Positions 34,381 to 43,326 of a DNA stretch of 64,000 bases are shown one piece after another (within the stretch, counting starts at the first letter, position 1; the number at the start of each line of letters is the position of its first letter). The DNA is from CAYZTD01 sp964638155. GTDB taxonomy: Archaea; Thermoplasmatota; E2; DHVEG-1. The DNA is taken from the NCBI GenBank assembly GCA_964638155.1, contig CAZWYI010000004.1, forward strand, positions 31,549 through 95,548, written 5' to 3'. Below the pieces are notes generated by a model. The model ran no database searches and was not told where the DNA came from. It saw nothing but the letters and a program-made list of their open reading frames with translations. The position numbers and the translations under genes are program-made.

Positions 34381-34797
34381 ATGCATGAATGGGCTTTAGC
34401 TGAGTCAATACTTGCTGCAAGTGTTGAAGCAGCAGAAAAAGAAAAATTAAAAAAAATTACAAAAATTAGAGTTCAACTTGGCGAATTACAACAGATAAAT
34501 AAAGAAATTTTTCAAAAAGCATTAGAAGATTTAAAAGATATGCATAAAAACAAACTTCTTGAAAATTCAGAATTCAAAATAGAAACTGAAGAAACAGAAC
34601 TAAAATGTAAAAACTGTGAAAATACTTGGAAGTTTAATGAAATTAAAAAGAAATTAAACCCTGACGAAAGTGAGGCAATTCATTTTATTCCCGAGGTTGC
34701 TTTTGTTCATTCCCGTTGTCCAAAATGCGGAAGTCCTGATTTTGAAATACTCAAAGGTCGAGGAGTAAAAATTACTCAGATTAAGGGTGAAAAATAA
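34381..34797 (+). CDS. hypA: Hydrogenase nickel-insertion protein HypA
   Basis: 138 residues. MHEWALAESI gives the invariant His2-Glu3 nickel site, and zinc ligands are at CKNC and CPKC. The zinc region is interrupted by an insert typical of Thermococcales-like HypA. HypA delivers nickel to the hydrogenase large subunit with a nucleotide-hydrolysing partner; the next gene, three bases downstream, is that partner type. Confidence 0.93.
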   Translation: MHEWALAESILAASVEAAEKEKLKKITKIRVQLGELQQINKEIFQKALEDLKDMHKNKLLENSEFKIETEETELKCKNCENTWKFNEIKKKLNPDESEAIHFIPEVAFVHSRCPKCGSPDFEILKGRGVKITQIKGEK

Positions 34798-34799
34798 AC

Positions 34800-35525
34800 A
34801 TGGAACCAAGAACTAGTGTTATAAAGAAAAGACTTGAAAATATTGATGAAATAATATCTGTTGCAAGTGGTAAAGGTGGAGTTGGTAAAAGCTTAGTTGC
34901 ATCAACTTTAGCTCTTAACTTATCAAAAAAAGGAAAAAAAGTAGGACTATTGGATCTAGATTTATATGGGCCATCGTCTCATATCATACTTGGCCTATCC
35001 AAATTTGATTTTCCTGAAGAAGAAAATGGTATTATTCCACCTAAAATAGATGATATAAAATTTATGAGTATTGTAATTTTCACTAAAGATTTACCTTCTG
35101 CATTCCGTGGAATTGATATAACAAATATTATAATCGAGCTTCTTGCAATAACCCAGTGGGGAAAATTGGATTATTTAATTATTGATATGCCGCCAGGAAT
35201 AGGCGATGAAACACTTGATGTAATAAACCTTGTTAAAAAAAGTAAATTTTTAGTTGTAACTACCCCATCAAAAGTTGCAATGGGTGCTGTTGGAAAGCTT
35301 TTAAAGATGCTTAAAGAACAAAACCTGCCAATAGTTGGTGTTGTTGAAAATATGAAGATGAAAGAAGGTAACTATGTTAAAAATAGTGTTTCAGATATGG
35401 ATATTAATTACCTTGGATCAATTGATTTTGATGAAACTCTCGAGGAAGCAATTGGGGAGCCGAAATCTTTACATGATACAGGTTTTATGAAAGATATAGA
35501 TAAGATAGTTAGTAAAATAATATGA
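34800..35525 (+). CDS. Mrp/MinD-type ATPase, HypB-equivalent partner of HypA
   Basis: 241 residues with a deviant Walker A (SGKGGVGKS), YGPSSHIILG and IIDMPPGIGDE of the Mrp/NBP35 family; the N-terminal and C-terminal cysteine motifs of iron-sulfur scaffolds are lacking. In Thermococcales an ATPase of this type replaces the GTPase HypB and binds HypA. Adjacency to hypA supports that role; a general iron-sulfur carrier function is the alternative. Confidence 0.85.
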   Translation: MEPRTSVIKKRLENIDEIISVASGKGGVGKSLVASTLALNLSKKGKKVGLLDLDLYGPSSHIILGLSKFDFPEEENGIIPPKIDDIKFMSIVIFTKDLPSAFRGIDITNIIIELLAITQWGKLDYLIIDMPPGIGDETLDVINLVKKSKFLVVTTPSKVAMGAVGKLLKMLKEQNLPIVGVVENMKMKEGNYVKNSVSDMDINYLGSIDFDETLEEAIGEPKSLHDTGFMKDIDKIVSKII

Positions 35526-35920
35526 AAGGAAGCTATGTTTTAGTAATTGAAAACAAAAAAGACCAAAATATTCAGATTGGAAAACTTGGAAATATTTTTT
35601 TTAAAAAAGGCTTTTATGCATATGTTGGAAGTGCATTAAACGGACTTGAACAAAGAATTAATAGGCATAAAAGAACTGATAAAAAATTACATTGGCATAT
35701 TGATTATTTACTTAATAAAACTGATATTGTAGATGTTTTTTATAAAGAAAGCGAAGAAAAAGAAGAGTGTAGAATTGCAAAATCGTTTTTAAATTTAGAT
35801 TCTATCAAAGGTTTTGGTTGCAGTGACTGCAATTGTGAGAGTCATCTTTTTTATGAAAAAAGCCTTGAAATTGTAAGCCAGGGTATCTGTTTAAATCTAT
35901 CTTTAAAATTAATGAGATAA
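35522..35920 (+). CDS. GIY-YIG/DUF123 domain protein
   Basis: 132 residues. GSYVLVIENKK, then GFYAYVGSALNGLEQRINRH and a conserved HWHIDYLL are the DUF123 pattern, a GIY-YIG-like domain in archaeal proteins often fused to endonuclease III. Near the C-terminus GFGCSDCNCESHLFY supplies cysteines and a histidine that may bind metal. It overlaps the ATPase gene by ATGA, though a functional link with HypA is not obvious. Confidence 0.85.
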   Translation: MKGSYVLVIENKKDQNIQIGKLGNIFFKKGFYAYVGSALNGLEQRINRHKRTDKKLHWHIDYLLNKTDIVDVFYKESEEKEECRIAKSFLNLDSIKGFGCSDCNCESHLFYEKSLEIVSQGICLNLSLKLMR

Positions 35921-35947
35921 AATTGATATATTCATTTGTTAGAAATT

Positions 35948-36973
35948 TTATTTCTCAAGTAATTTATGATACTGCCCATATATGTTAATTAGATACCAGT
36001 AATATTTTATCTTGGATAAATCTCCTTTGAAAGCATATTCAAATACAGTTATTAATCTTTCATGTAATTTTTTTTCTTCTTTTTTTGTAGGTTGATTTTT
36101 TGAAGCTATTGTGGTAATTCCCATTTTCCGGTCTTCTTCTTTATCGTGCTTATCATCTAAGAGTTGGATTATACCACCTTTGAGATATAGGAATTGCCTT
36201 CTCCAAAAATCGTTGTTATTTTTGACTTTTTTTTCATTTATTAATTTATCTAATGGGCAGTTAAAATAATAATAAAGATCCTCTTCTAATAAGGAGGGTA
36301 AATTAGAATCTATTAAATATCCTGGTAGTAGGACTGTGTATCCTCCTTTTTCTACTGATATTTGTTTTAAAATATTTAATTTTAGATTGCTTTTTTCTTT
36401 TTCATGTAAATAAAGCTCCTGGGTTTTTTGAATCCTTTGTAAACAAATAGCCAGATTGGTTTTTTGGTGAGTTTTTTCTTGAAGGGATGAAATTAAGTTA
36501 CAATATAAGTGATATGCCAAGTTATCCAGATGTACATATAATTTTTCCAAGGGATTTTTTGGATTTGAATAGCTGTTATAGTTCTTTTTTAAAAAAATGG
36601 TATCATCTTTTTTTGGGAAGGTTTCTTCTATTGTTGATTTAATTATTGGATTAGTAAATTTTAGAAATTTTTTAATATCATTTACATCTCTTCTATCATA
36701 TGTATCGTCAACGATTCTCATCAGAGCTCCACCATATATTGCACATTTTATTTCTTCCATTGTGAGTTTATGGCTTATTAGATCTGCATATGTCGCAGTT
36801 ATATATAGAGCCTCTTGTGATCCAATTAATATCTTTTTATATATATCTTTATAAGAACTTAAATATAAATTATTTTCTTTTATTTCCTCATATACTTCCG
36901 AGTCATATTTCGAAATGAACGAGGCTAATATATCATAGACTGGTACTTTTTTAATTTTAAATGTTTGCAACAT
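35948..36973 (-). CDS. Terpene/prenyl-synthase-like all-helical protein
   Basis: 341 residues, helical throughout. Two aspartate-rich motifs occur in positions expected for class I isoprenoid synthases: RIVDDTYDRRD (about 111-121) and QLLDDKHDKEED (about 272-283), each with acidic residues that could bind Mg-diphosphate. Overall similarity to a known subfamily is not obvious to me. The gene is divergent from a 42-codon membrane peptide gene and neighbours a sulfotransferase, suggesting a lipid- or terpenoid-modifying cluster. Confidence 0.5.
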   Translation of the reverse strand: MLQTFKIKKVPVYDILASFISKYDSEVYEEIKENNLYLSSYKDIYKKILIGSQEALYITATYADLISHKLTMEEIKCAIYGGALMRIVDDTYDRRDVNDIKKFLKFTNPIIKSTIEETFPKKDDTIFLKKNYNSYSNPKNPLEKLYVHLDNLAYHLYCNLISSLQEKTHQKTNLAICLQRIQKTQELYLHEKEKSNLKLNILKQISVEKGGYTVLLPGYLIDSNLPSLLEEDLYYYFNCPLDKLINEKKVKNNNDFWRRQFLYLKGGIIQLLDDKHDKEEDRKMGITTIASKNQPTKKEEKKLHERLITVFEYAFKGDLSKIKYYWYLINIYGQYHKLLEK

Positions 36974-37109
36974 ATTATTTATTTAACATGATAGATGAAC
37001 ATTTAAATTTCACTAAAATGTTAATTCATGTATTATTGCAATACTAATTATATTAAGTTAATATAATAAATAAATAAAAATATTTATAAGTTAGAAGGGT
37101 ATTATAATT

Positions 37110-37238
37110 ATGGTGATCAATATCGGACAATGCGAACCTGAAATAGTATATTGCAATCTGTTCCCAAGTATTTTAGGAATGCTATTTGGAATAATTGGTT
37201 TAATAAAAATTGCATTTAAAAAAATCATAAAAAAGTAA
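37110..37238 (+). CDS. Small membrane peptide A (GQCEP family)
   Basis: 42 codons from ATG 37110. The product has GQCEPEIVYC, then a hydrophobic span FPSILGMLFGIIGLIKI and a basic end FKKIIKK. It is clearly paralogous to the peptide at 38345 (shared GQCEP, a second Cys, ILG.LFG..GL.KI and a KK.IKK end). A TATA box (TATTTATA, 37081-37088) would place the transcript start at about the ATG, so it may be leaderless; alternatively GGTGAT at 37111 serves an internal start. Paralogy and conserved composition make it a real gene. Confidence 0.75.
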   Translation: MVINIGQCEPEIVYCNLFPSILGMLFGIIGLIKIAFKKIIKK

Positions 37239-37273
37239 TGTTAAGAAATATTATTATTTAAGATTATGTTTTT

Positions 37274-38281
37274 CTACTCTAGTTTATAGCCAAAAAAATC
37301 GTAGTATAACTTCAATTTTTTATATACTAATCTTTTCATTTTTACTATCACAGGTAGTAATTCTAATTTTCTTTTTTTAATATAACTTTCAAAATTAAGA
37401 TTGCTTTCTTTTTCAATTTTAAAGTAATTCATTATTTTTTCAATTTCTTGTTTTGGGTTAGAACATAAATCTTCATATTTTACGATTATTTTGTCAGATC
37501 TTTTAATATTTTTAAAGCCTTTTTTAAATTGTCTTGTTTGGTTTGAATAGATATTTAAAATATAATTTAAACCAATTATTGGTATTTTATTGAAAAAGAT
37601 TCTCCCAATAGTCAATATGAAAAAATTGTCAAAAAATTTATTGTAATTTGGCTGTATAATCTCATAATAAGAGTTTTTTTCATTTATTAGTATCTTAATT
37701 GCATTCATAGATGAATTTATTATCTTTAAAGGATTTCTGCAAATAAAAATAAATTTAGCGTTTGGAATAACTTTTTTGATATAAGATATATTTTGAAACT
37801 CAGATGTATTTTTTAGTAAAATAGGTTTAGAATTCTTTGAAATGTATTGTATTTTCTTGCATATCTCTAAAAATAAATCTAAATTTTTTTTTGTTATATG
37901 TGTTTCATATCTCCTAGTGTTTAATATGTATCCATATTCTTCTGGAAAATCTGCATGAATTTTTTGTTTGTCTGTATTTCTTTCTTTTATACCAATTTTT
38001 TCAAAATATCTGTTTAATTCTTTTTTTTTCTTATCTTCTTTGTTATTTAATTGATTATGAATGAGTTGATCATAGTATATTATATTATATGAATTTATAT
38101 AGTTGAAACATTTTGTTTTGGTAAGAATTTTGTATAGTATGCTCGTTCCGGATCTTGGTAATCCTAAGATGAATATTGGATTTATTTCGATATTTTTAAT
38201 GTTTTTTATATGTTCATCGTCTAATTTTTTTATTTCATTCACATACTTTAAATGGTTTTTTGCACTATAAATATATAACAT
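37274..38281 (-). CDS. Sulfotransferase-family protein
   Basis: 335 residues. IFILGLPRSGTSILYKIL is the 5'-phosphosulfate (PAPS-binding) loop of the sulfotransferase fold, and FIFICRNPLKIINSSMN the 3'-phosphate site; KYEDLCSNPKQEIEKIM is the conserved acidic segment before the C-terminus. It should transfer sulfate from PAPS to an alcohol or amine. Gene context (terpene-synthase-like protein, membrane peptides) suggests a lipid or terpenoid acceptor, but this is inference. The C-terminus is basic. Confidence 0.75.
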   Translation of the reverse strand: MLYIYSAKNHLKYVNEIKKLDDEHIKNIKNIEINPIFILGLPRSGTSILYKILTKTKCFNYINSYNIIYYDQLIHNQLNNKEDKKKKELNRYFEKIGIKERNTDKQKIHADFPEEYGYILNTRRYETHITKKNLDLFLEICKKIQYISKNSKPILLKNTSEFQNISYIKKVIPNAKFIFICRNPLKIINSSMNAIKILINEKNSYYEIIQPNYNKFFDNFFILTIGRIFFNKIPIIGLNYILNIYSNQTRQFKKGFKNIKRSDKIIVKYEDLCSNPKQEIEKIMNYFKIEKESNLNFESYIKKRKLELLPVIVKMKRLVYKKLKLYYDFFGYKLE

Positions 38282-38344
38282 TTTTATTTATATAGAAATA
38301 TTTATATATAATAATGTTTATATGTAATTAACGGTGATAAAAAA

Positions 38345-38464
38345 ATGGGACAATGTGAACCCCAATTAGTAGGATGTACATCCGGCGCCCCGTATATTCT
38401 TGGAATACTCTTCGGGTTAGTTGGATTGCTAAAGATATCTATTAAAAAATTAATAAAGAAATAA
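38345..38464 (+). CDS. Small membrane peptide B (GQCEP family)
   Basis: 39 codons from ATG 38345, preceded by GGTGAT at a six-base spacing and a TATA-like run near 38300. The product starts MGQCEPQLVGC, with a hydrophobic span ILGILFGLVGLLKI and the basic end KKLIKK. It is divergent from the sulfotransferase gene (63 bases between starts) and its stop abuts that of the convergent DUF2085 gene. Its paralogue lies at 37110. Function unknown; a membrane-active peptide, a subunit or a modified natural-product precursor are open possibilities. Confidence 0.85.
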   Translation: MGQCEPQLVGCTSGAPYILGILFGLVGLLKISIKKLIKK

Positions 38465-38944
38465 CTAATCCTTCTTTTTTATTCTATTTTTTGCTAATCT
38501 TCTAGCGTTGAGTCTTCTTATTGTGAAGAATGCAGATTCGTATAATGCTAAAGTTGTTACTCTAAAAATAATATGTATCGGGAGAATAAATAAGTACATT
38601 GCGTATCCAATTCCTTGTAAATATCCCACTAAAAATCTTAAGGGATTACTACCTTTTCTTAATCCTAATTTTACAGATCCCCAATCTACTATTGAAGGAA
38701 TTACAAAAATCCATGAAACAGTGAATACTAGAAAAAAATTGTCAGTAAAAATAAAACCTAAGAAAAATGGCAATAGGATAGTTAATCCCACAAAAAAACC
38801 TATGGTAAATCCAGTACATCTGGCGCATGCTAAAATTTTCCTATCTCGAATGTTAAATTTTATATAATGATCTGGGTTATGTTGTATCTTGTTTATTATG
38901 TATTCTAAGATAGTTGTATTTTTTTTAATTTTGTTTTCCATCAC
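38465..38944 (-). CDS. DUF2085 membrane protein
   Basis: 159 residues with about three or four hydrophobic segments and the DUF2085 signature: ILACARCTGFTIGFFVG with paired cysteines, then DWGSVKLGLRKGSNPLRFLVGYLQG. The two consecutive N-terminal methionines leave the start uncertain by one codon. The function of DUF2085 is unknown to me. It closes the small cluster with the sulfotransferase and terpene-synthase-like genes. Confidence 0.8.
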   Translation of the reverse strand: MMENKIKKNTTILEYIINKIQHNPDHYIKFNIRDRKILACARCTGFTIGFFVGLTILLPFFLGFIFTDNFFLVFTVSWIFVIPSIVDWGSVKLGLRKGSNPLRFLVGYLQGIGYAMYLFILPIHIIFRVTTLALYESAFFTIRRLNARRLAKNRIKKKD

Positions 38945-39053
38945 TAAAATAGTTGTTTTGTAATATTTATATACTTTTTGATTTATATTATAAAACCGAT
39001 ATATTTAAATAACAACAAATATATATTTTATAACATATAAAAATGGTGATTAA

Positions 39054-41027
39054 ATGAATAAAACACATATCAAATCTATTTATTCCATAATACTAATGAT
39101 TTTAACGGTTTTTATACTATTATCCTCTTCTACATTATCTCTATTCCAGAATCTTAAAATAAATGAAAATTGTAGTAATCCAAATAAGTTAATCGCGAAA
39201 AATAATGTTTATACCCAAAATGGGGATCAGATCCCTGAATGGCAAATTGGTGATTATTGGATATACCGTATTAATTTTGATGGCTATTATACTCATGATA
39301 AGCTTGGTAGAGTAATTGAATTAAAGGAATCTGTTATTAACAATTTTAAAATTGAAGTCATAAATATAAATGATAATAATTATATTGTGGATTTATCAGG
39401 TTCATTAACATCAAGATTGTCTCTAATGGGAGTATCTTTGGATTTTGGTAATTTTGAAGCAACAATTGAAGGCACTGGTAGCATTTCTAAGTCAGGGCTT
39501 GTATTGAATAATTTTTATATGAAAGCATCAGGAGAGTATAAATTATTTGGAGCTATTCCCTGTGTTTTTGGATATTTGGAGTTGGATGTAGATTTTTCTG
39601 AAAAACCTTTAGATTTTTTAGATTTACCTATAAGTGAAAATGAAGATGTTGATAATCCATGGGGAATAGATTGTACAGGTGAGGCAGATGGTTATGCTGG
39701 CTTTTGGATTCCAATAAGTCATAATTTTGTAGGAGGCTGGAATCTTGAAGCAGCAGGAAGCCTAAATGCGGATTCTTATTACGTAATAGAAAAATCACAA
39801 CACACTGTGGGTGCAGGTACTTTTAATAGCTATAAAATCCAAGGCTGTATTGCTCCACAGCATGGTGGCAAATCATACATATGGTATTCGCCAGAGGCAG
39901 GTTTTGTAGTCGAGATCCAAGAAGAATTTTATGATTTCGTTGGGATGAGTGGAGAGTATAAAATGAAACTTAGAGAAACAAATTATGAGCCACCAAATAC
40001 TCCTCCTTATAAACCTAGTAATCCATCCCCCTCAGATGATTCAACCAATCAGGAAATTAATATAGATCTAAACTGGCAAGGAGGAGATCCTGATGAAGGA
40101 GATGCTGTTGAATATGATGTATATTTTGGAACAAATCCAAATCCATCCTTCTTAGAAAAAACTTCAAATACAAAGTATAATCTGGGTATGCTTAATTATG
40201 AAGAGACGTACTACTGGAAAATCGTCTCTCGTGACAATAGAGGGGAATCAACAGAAGGAGAGACTTGGAGTTTTACAACTAGAGAGGAATATCCTGGTAA
40301 TGAACCTCCATTCAAACCTAGTAACCCCTTTCCAAGTAATGGGGATTCAGACTGTTTCATAGTTGTGAAATTACGTTGGGATGGCGGGGATCCAAATGAC
40401 GACGTAGTTAAATACGAGGTATATTTAGGTACAAATAGAGATCTTGATGAAAATGATTTAATTATTAAAAATACTGAATACCAAAGTTGGTACTCAGGAA
40501 TATTATCACTTGATACAACATATTATTGGAAGGTAATTGCAACAGATGATAAAGGAGAAACAACAGAAGGAAATATTTGGACATTTAAAACAATAGAGGA
40601 ATTACCTCAAAATGATATACCAGAAAAACCAGTTATATCGGGCCCAACTCAAATAGAAGCAAGAACAAAAAATACATATTATGTCGTATCAGAAGATGAT
40701 GAGAGGGATAAGATTATTTATTTAGTTATGTCATTTTTAAATGGTCAACCTTCGAGCGAACCCATTTTTGTAGCTGGGAATTCTGGAGAAAGAGTTTCTT
40801 TTACTTTTAAACCTTCACTAAGCGGTGATTATGTATTAAAAGCAAGGGCGACTGATAACCCTGAACCAGATTTTGAAAGATGGAGTGACTGGGGGATACT
40901 TGAGGTAACATCTTCAAAAAATAAATTAAAACAAAAAACATTTTTAGAAAATTATTTAAATTTTATAAATCAATTTTCTTTTTTTAAAAAAATAATACAC
41001 TCAATTTTTCAAAATAGTATAATTTAA
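39054..41027 (+). CDS. Secreted protein with fibronectin-like repeats and C-terminal tail
   Basis: 657 residues from ATG 39054, preceded by GGTGAT. After a signal peptide (to about 30) comes a domain of unknown type (about 55-310, WQIGDYWIYRINFDG). Two fibronectin type III-like repeats follow (about 320-415 and 420-510), each with YYWK.(V/I).(S/A)-DN/DK-RGE(S/T)TEG and W.F.T, then a PKD-like domain (about 520-615) and the tail (LENYLNFINQFSFFKKIIH). The promoter element of the left island is absent, so tail and element are not strictly linked. Probably a surface-attached binding protein. Confidence 0.75.
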   Translation: MNKTHIKSIYSIILMILTVFILLSSSTLSLFQNLKINENCSNPNKLIAKNNVYTQNGDQIPEWQIGDYWIYRINFDGYYTHDKLGRVIELKESVINNFKIEVININDNNYIVDLSGSLTSRLSLMGVSLDFGNFEATIEGTGSISKSGLVLNNFYMKASGEYKLFGAIPCVFGYLELDVDFSEKPLDFLDLPISENEDVDNPWGIDCTGEADGYAGFWIPISHNFVGGWNLEAAGSLNADSYYVIEKSQHTVGAGTFNSYKIQGCIAPQHGGKSYIWYSPEAGFVVEIQEEFYDFVGMSGEYKMKLRETNYEPPNTPPYKPSNPSPSDDSTNQEINIDLNWQGGDPDEGDAVEYDVYFGTNPNPSFLEKTSNTKYNLGMLNYEETYYWKIVSRDNRGESTEGETWSFTTREEYPGNEPPFKPSNPFPSNGDSDCFIVVKLRWDGGDPNDDVVKYEVYLGTNRDLDENDLIIKNTEYQSWYSGILSLDTTYYWKVIATDDKGETTEGNIWTFKTIEELPQNDIPEKPVISGPTQIEARTKNTYYVVSEDDERDKIIYLVMSFLNGQPSSEPIFVAGNSGERVSFTFKPSLSGDYVLKARATDNPEPDFERWSDWGILEVTSSKNKLKQKTFLENYLNFINQFSFFKKIIHSIFQNSII

Positions 41028-41229
41028 TTTTTTCGATTTTTAAGAAAATTATATTTTCTTTTCCAATATTGTAAAATGATTTTTATGATCCTTACCTCAA
41101 TATTAGTCTTATAATATCTATCTCTTATGTTAATCTGATTTTATTTTTATAAAAACTCAGACGCAATCTTTATTAAGCTTTTTGTAATATAAAAAGCAGA
41201 GTTATATTAATGAGATAGGGAGGTAAATT

Positions 41230-42378
41230 ATGAAAAACAAAATATTAGTAGTTTTTTGTATAGTATTTTTTGTATTATCAAGTATAAGTTTTACAACTGC
41301 TGAAAATATTAGTAAAAATAAAGAAAAAATATCTTTAGAATTAACCAAAATAGATGAGCCTATTACAGATACTGGATTACTTGATTATCCACTAGTTGTT
41401 ATCACTAATCCGCAAGATGGAGATAATATAAATATTCCATATTTAGAGATTATAGGTTATGCAGAAGATCCTGAAGGCTTAAATTATATGCACTGGAAAT
41501 GGGAATGTGCATATTTTTCATATACAAATGATAGCATACTTGATATATCTTCTAAATACAAATTTCGTATTAGGCTTTATGATATACCAGAAGGAGGGCA
41601 TAAGGTTACAGTAACATTCTGTAATATAAATGATAATTGCAGTTTTGATGATGTAACAGTTACTTACACTGAAAATAATCCACCAGAAAAACCTGGTAGG
41701 CCGTATGGTCCAGATAGAGGTGTAATCAATACAGAATATACCTTTTCAACCCATTCAACCGATCCTGAGAATGACACAATTAGATATGGTTGGGACTGGG
41801 ATGGAGATAATGTTGTAGATGAATGGACAAATTATTATCCTTCTGGTGAAACAGTATTTGCATCACACAGCTGGAGTTATACTGGTACATATCCTATAAA
41901 GGTTAAAGCTGAAGACAGTAATGGCTTACAAAGCGCTCTATCATCACCTTTGTCTATATTAATAACAGATAACAACCCTCCAAACCAACCTGAGACGCCA
42001 ACAGGTCCAGGTAAGGGCCGCCCTGGTAAATCCTATACTTTTTCTACACTTACAACAGATCCAGATGGCGATAGAATATATTATATGTTTGATTGGGATG
42101 ATGGAACAGAATTAGAATGGTTTGGTCCATTTAACTCAGGAGACACTACAAGTTTTTCTCATATATGGGATAATGAGGGATCATTTCAGGTAAAAGTTAA
42201 AGCAATAGATGATCCAAATGGAGATGGCAATTTAACAGATGGTTTAGAAAGTGTATGGTCAGAATCAGCTCCTATTAGTATGCCAAAAAATAAAGAATTA
42301 AGACCTCTAGGTTTATTGTTTGAAAAGTTTTCATTTATCAGAGAAATTATTTTGAATTATATCTCAAATATGTATTGA
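41230..42378 (+). CDS. Secreted PKD-repeat protein with C-terminal tail
   Basis: 382 residues: signal peptide (about 1-24), an Ig-like beta domain (about 50-145) with an inner cysteine pair, two PKD domains (about 150-240 and 250-350; YGWDWDGDNVVDEW and YMFDWDDGTELEWFGP) and the tail LGLLFEKFSFIREIILNYI. AGGGAGGT upstream of the start is a strong ribosome binding site. It lacks a catalytic domain and is likely a surface or binding protein. Confidence 0.78.
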   Translation: MKNKILVVFCIVFFVLSSISFTTAENISKNKEKISLELTKIDEPITDTGLLDYPLVVITNPQDGDNINIPYLEIIGYAEDPEGLNYMHWKWECAYFSYTNDSILDISSKYKFRIRLYDIPEGGHKVTVTFCNINDNCSFDDVTVTYTENNPPEKPGRPYGPDRGVINTEYTFSTHSTDPENDTIRYGWDWDGDNVVDEWTNYYPSGETVFASHSWSYTGTYPIKVKAEDSNGLQSALSSPLSILITDNNPPNQPETPTGPGKGRPGKSYTFSTLTTDPDGDRIYYMFDWDDGTELEWFGPFNSGDTTSFSHIWDNEGSFQVKVKAIDDPNGDGNLTDGLESVWSESAPISMPKNKELRPLGLLFEKFSFIREIILNYISNMY

Positions 42379-42388
42379 GGATATTAGA

Positions 42389-42700
42389 ATGGTAGCAGTA
42401 ATCTATACAACAATTGATGATATAAATGATGCTAGAAGAATTGCACATACTCTAGTTGAAGAGCAACTTGTTGCCTGCGTAAATATAATACCAGAAGCTG
42501 AATCATATTATAAATGGAAAGGAAAAATTGAAAACGAAAAAGAAATAATTCTCATCTGTAAAACCGTTGATGAAAACGTTAAAAAAACAATACAGAGAAT
42601 TAAAAACCTGCATAAATACGATATTCCAGATATAATAGTTTTACCAATCATCGGCGGTCTTAAAGAATATCTTGACTATATTGCAAATGAAACCTCATGA
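42389..42700 (+). CDS. cutA: CutA1-family divalent cation protein
   Basis: 103 residues with the full CutA1 pattern: AVIYTTIDDINDARRIAHTL, LVACVNIIP, YKWKGKIE and YDIPDIIVLPI. A trimeric PII-like protein linked to metal tolerance in bacteria, though its biochemical role is unsettled. It overlaps the next gene by ATGA, indicating an operon. Confidence 0.93.
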   Translation: MVAVIYTTIDDINDARRIAHTLVEEQLVACVNIIPEAESYYKWKGKIENEKEIILICKTVDENVKKTIQRIKNLHKYDIPDIIVLPIIGGLKEYLDYIANETS

Positions 42701-43326
42701 AAATAGTATCTTTGTTATCAAGCGGTATTGATTCCCCTGTTGCAACCTATCTTTTAAGAAAAAAAACAGGAAAAATAATTCTTTTGCACGGAGATATAGT
42801 TCCTTTTACAGATAAAAAAGAATATGAAAATTTTTTAAAACTATCAAAATACTTAAAAAAAACAATTAAAAAAGAAATAGAAGTTATTGTTTTATCTCAT
42901 GGTAAAAGTTTAGAAAATTACATTAAAAATTGTGATAAAAAATACACTTGTGTTTTTTGTAAAAGAATGCTACTTAGATATGCTGAAAAAATATGTAAAA
43001 AAAATTCTTATGATGCAATTGTTATGGGGGATTCACTAGGACAAGTTGCATCACAAACCTTGCAAAATATAAATGTAATTGATAGAGCTATAGAAGTACC
43101 AATTATAAGGCCTTTAATTGGTTTTGACAAACAAGAAATAGTAGATATTGCAAAAAAGATTGGAACGTATAAATATTCAATTCTTCCTTCAAAAGGATGT
43201 ACGGCTGTTCCAAATAAACCTTCAACTGCAGCTAAAATTGAAAAAATAATTGATGAGGAAAAAAAACTTGATATAGATAAATTGGTTGAAGTTACAGTTG
43301 TAAACTCAAAAACTCTTAAAATTTAA
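42697..43326 (+). CDS. ThiI-like PP-loop ATPase (catalytic domain only)
   Basis: 209 residues carrying the PP-loop SSGIDSPVATYLL near the N-terminus, CVFCKRMLLRYAE and GDSLGQVASQTLQN of the ThiI C-terminal domain. The N-terminal ferredoxin-like and THUMP tRNA-binding domains of standard ThiI are absent. It probably adenylates a tRNA or thiolation substrate; the Cys pair in VFC and GCTAV may carry sulfur. It ends 11 bases inside the convergent trmO-like gene. Confidence 0.75.
   Translation: MKIVSLLSSGIDSPVATYLLRKKTGKIILLHGDIVPFTDKKEYENFLKLSKYLKKTIKKEIEVIVLSHGKSLENYIKNCDKKYTCVFCKRMLLRYAEKICKKNSYDAIVMGDSLGQVASQTLQNINVIDRAIEVPIIRPLIGFDKQEIVDIAKKIGTYKYSILPSKGCTAVPNKPSTAAKIEKIIDEEKKLDIDKLVEVTVVNSKTLKI

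Noticed and set aside
36998..37022. Inverted repeat AACATTT/AAATGTT in the terpene-synthase-like promoter region.
   Set aside because: Only seven base pairs in AT-rich sequence, likely by chance.
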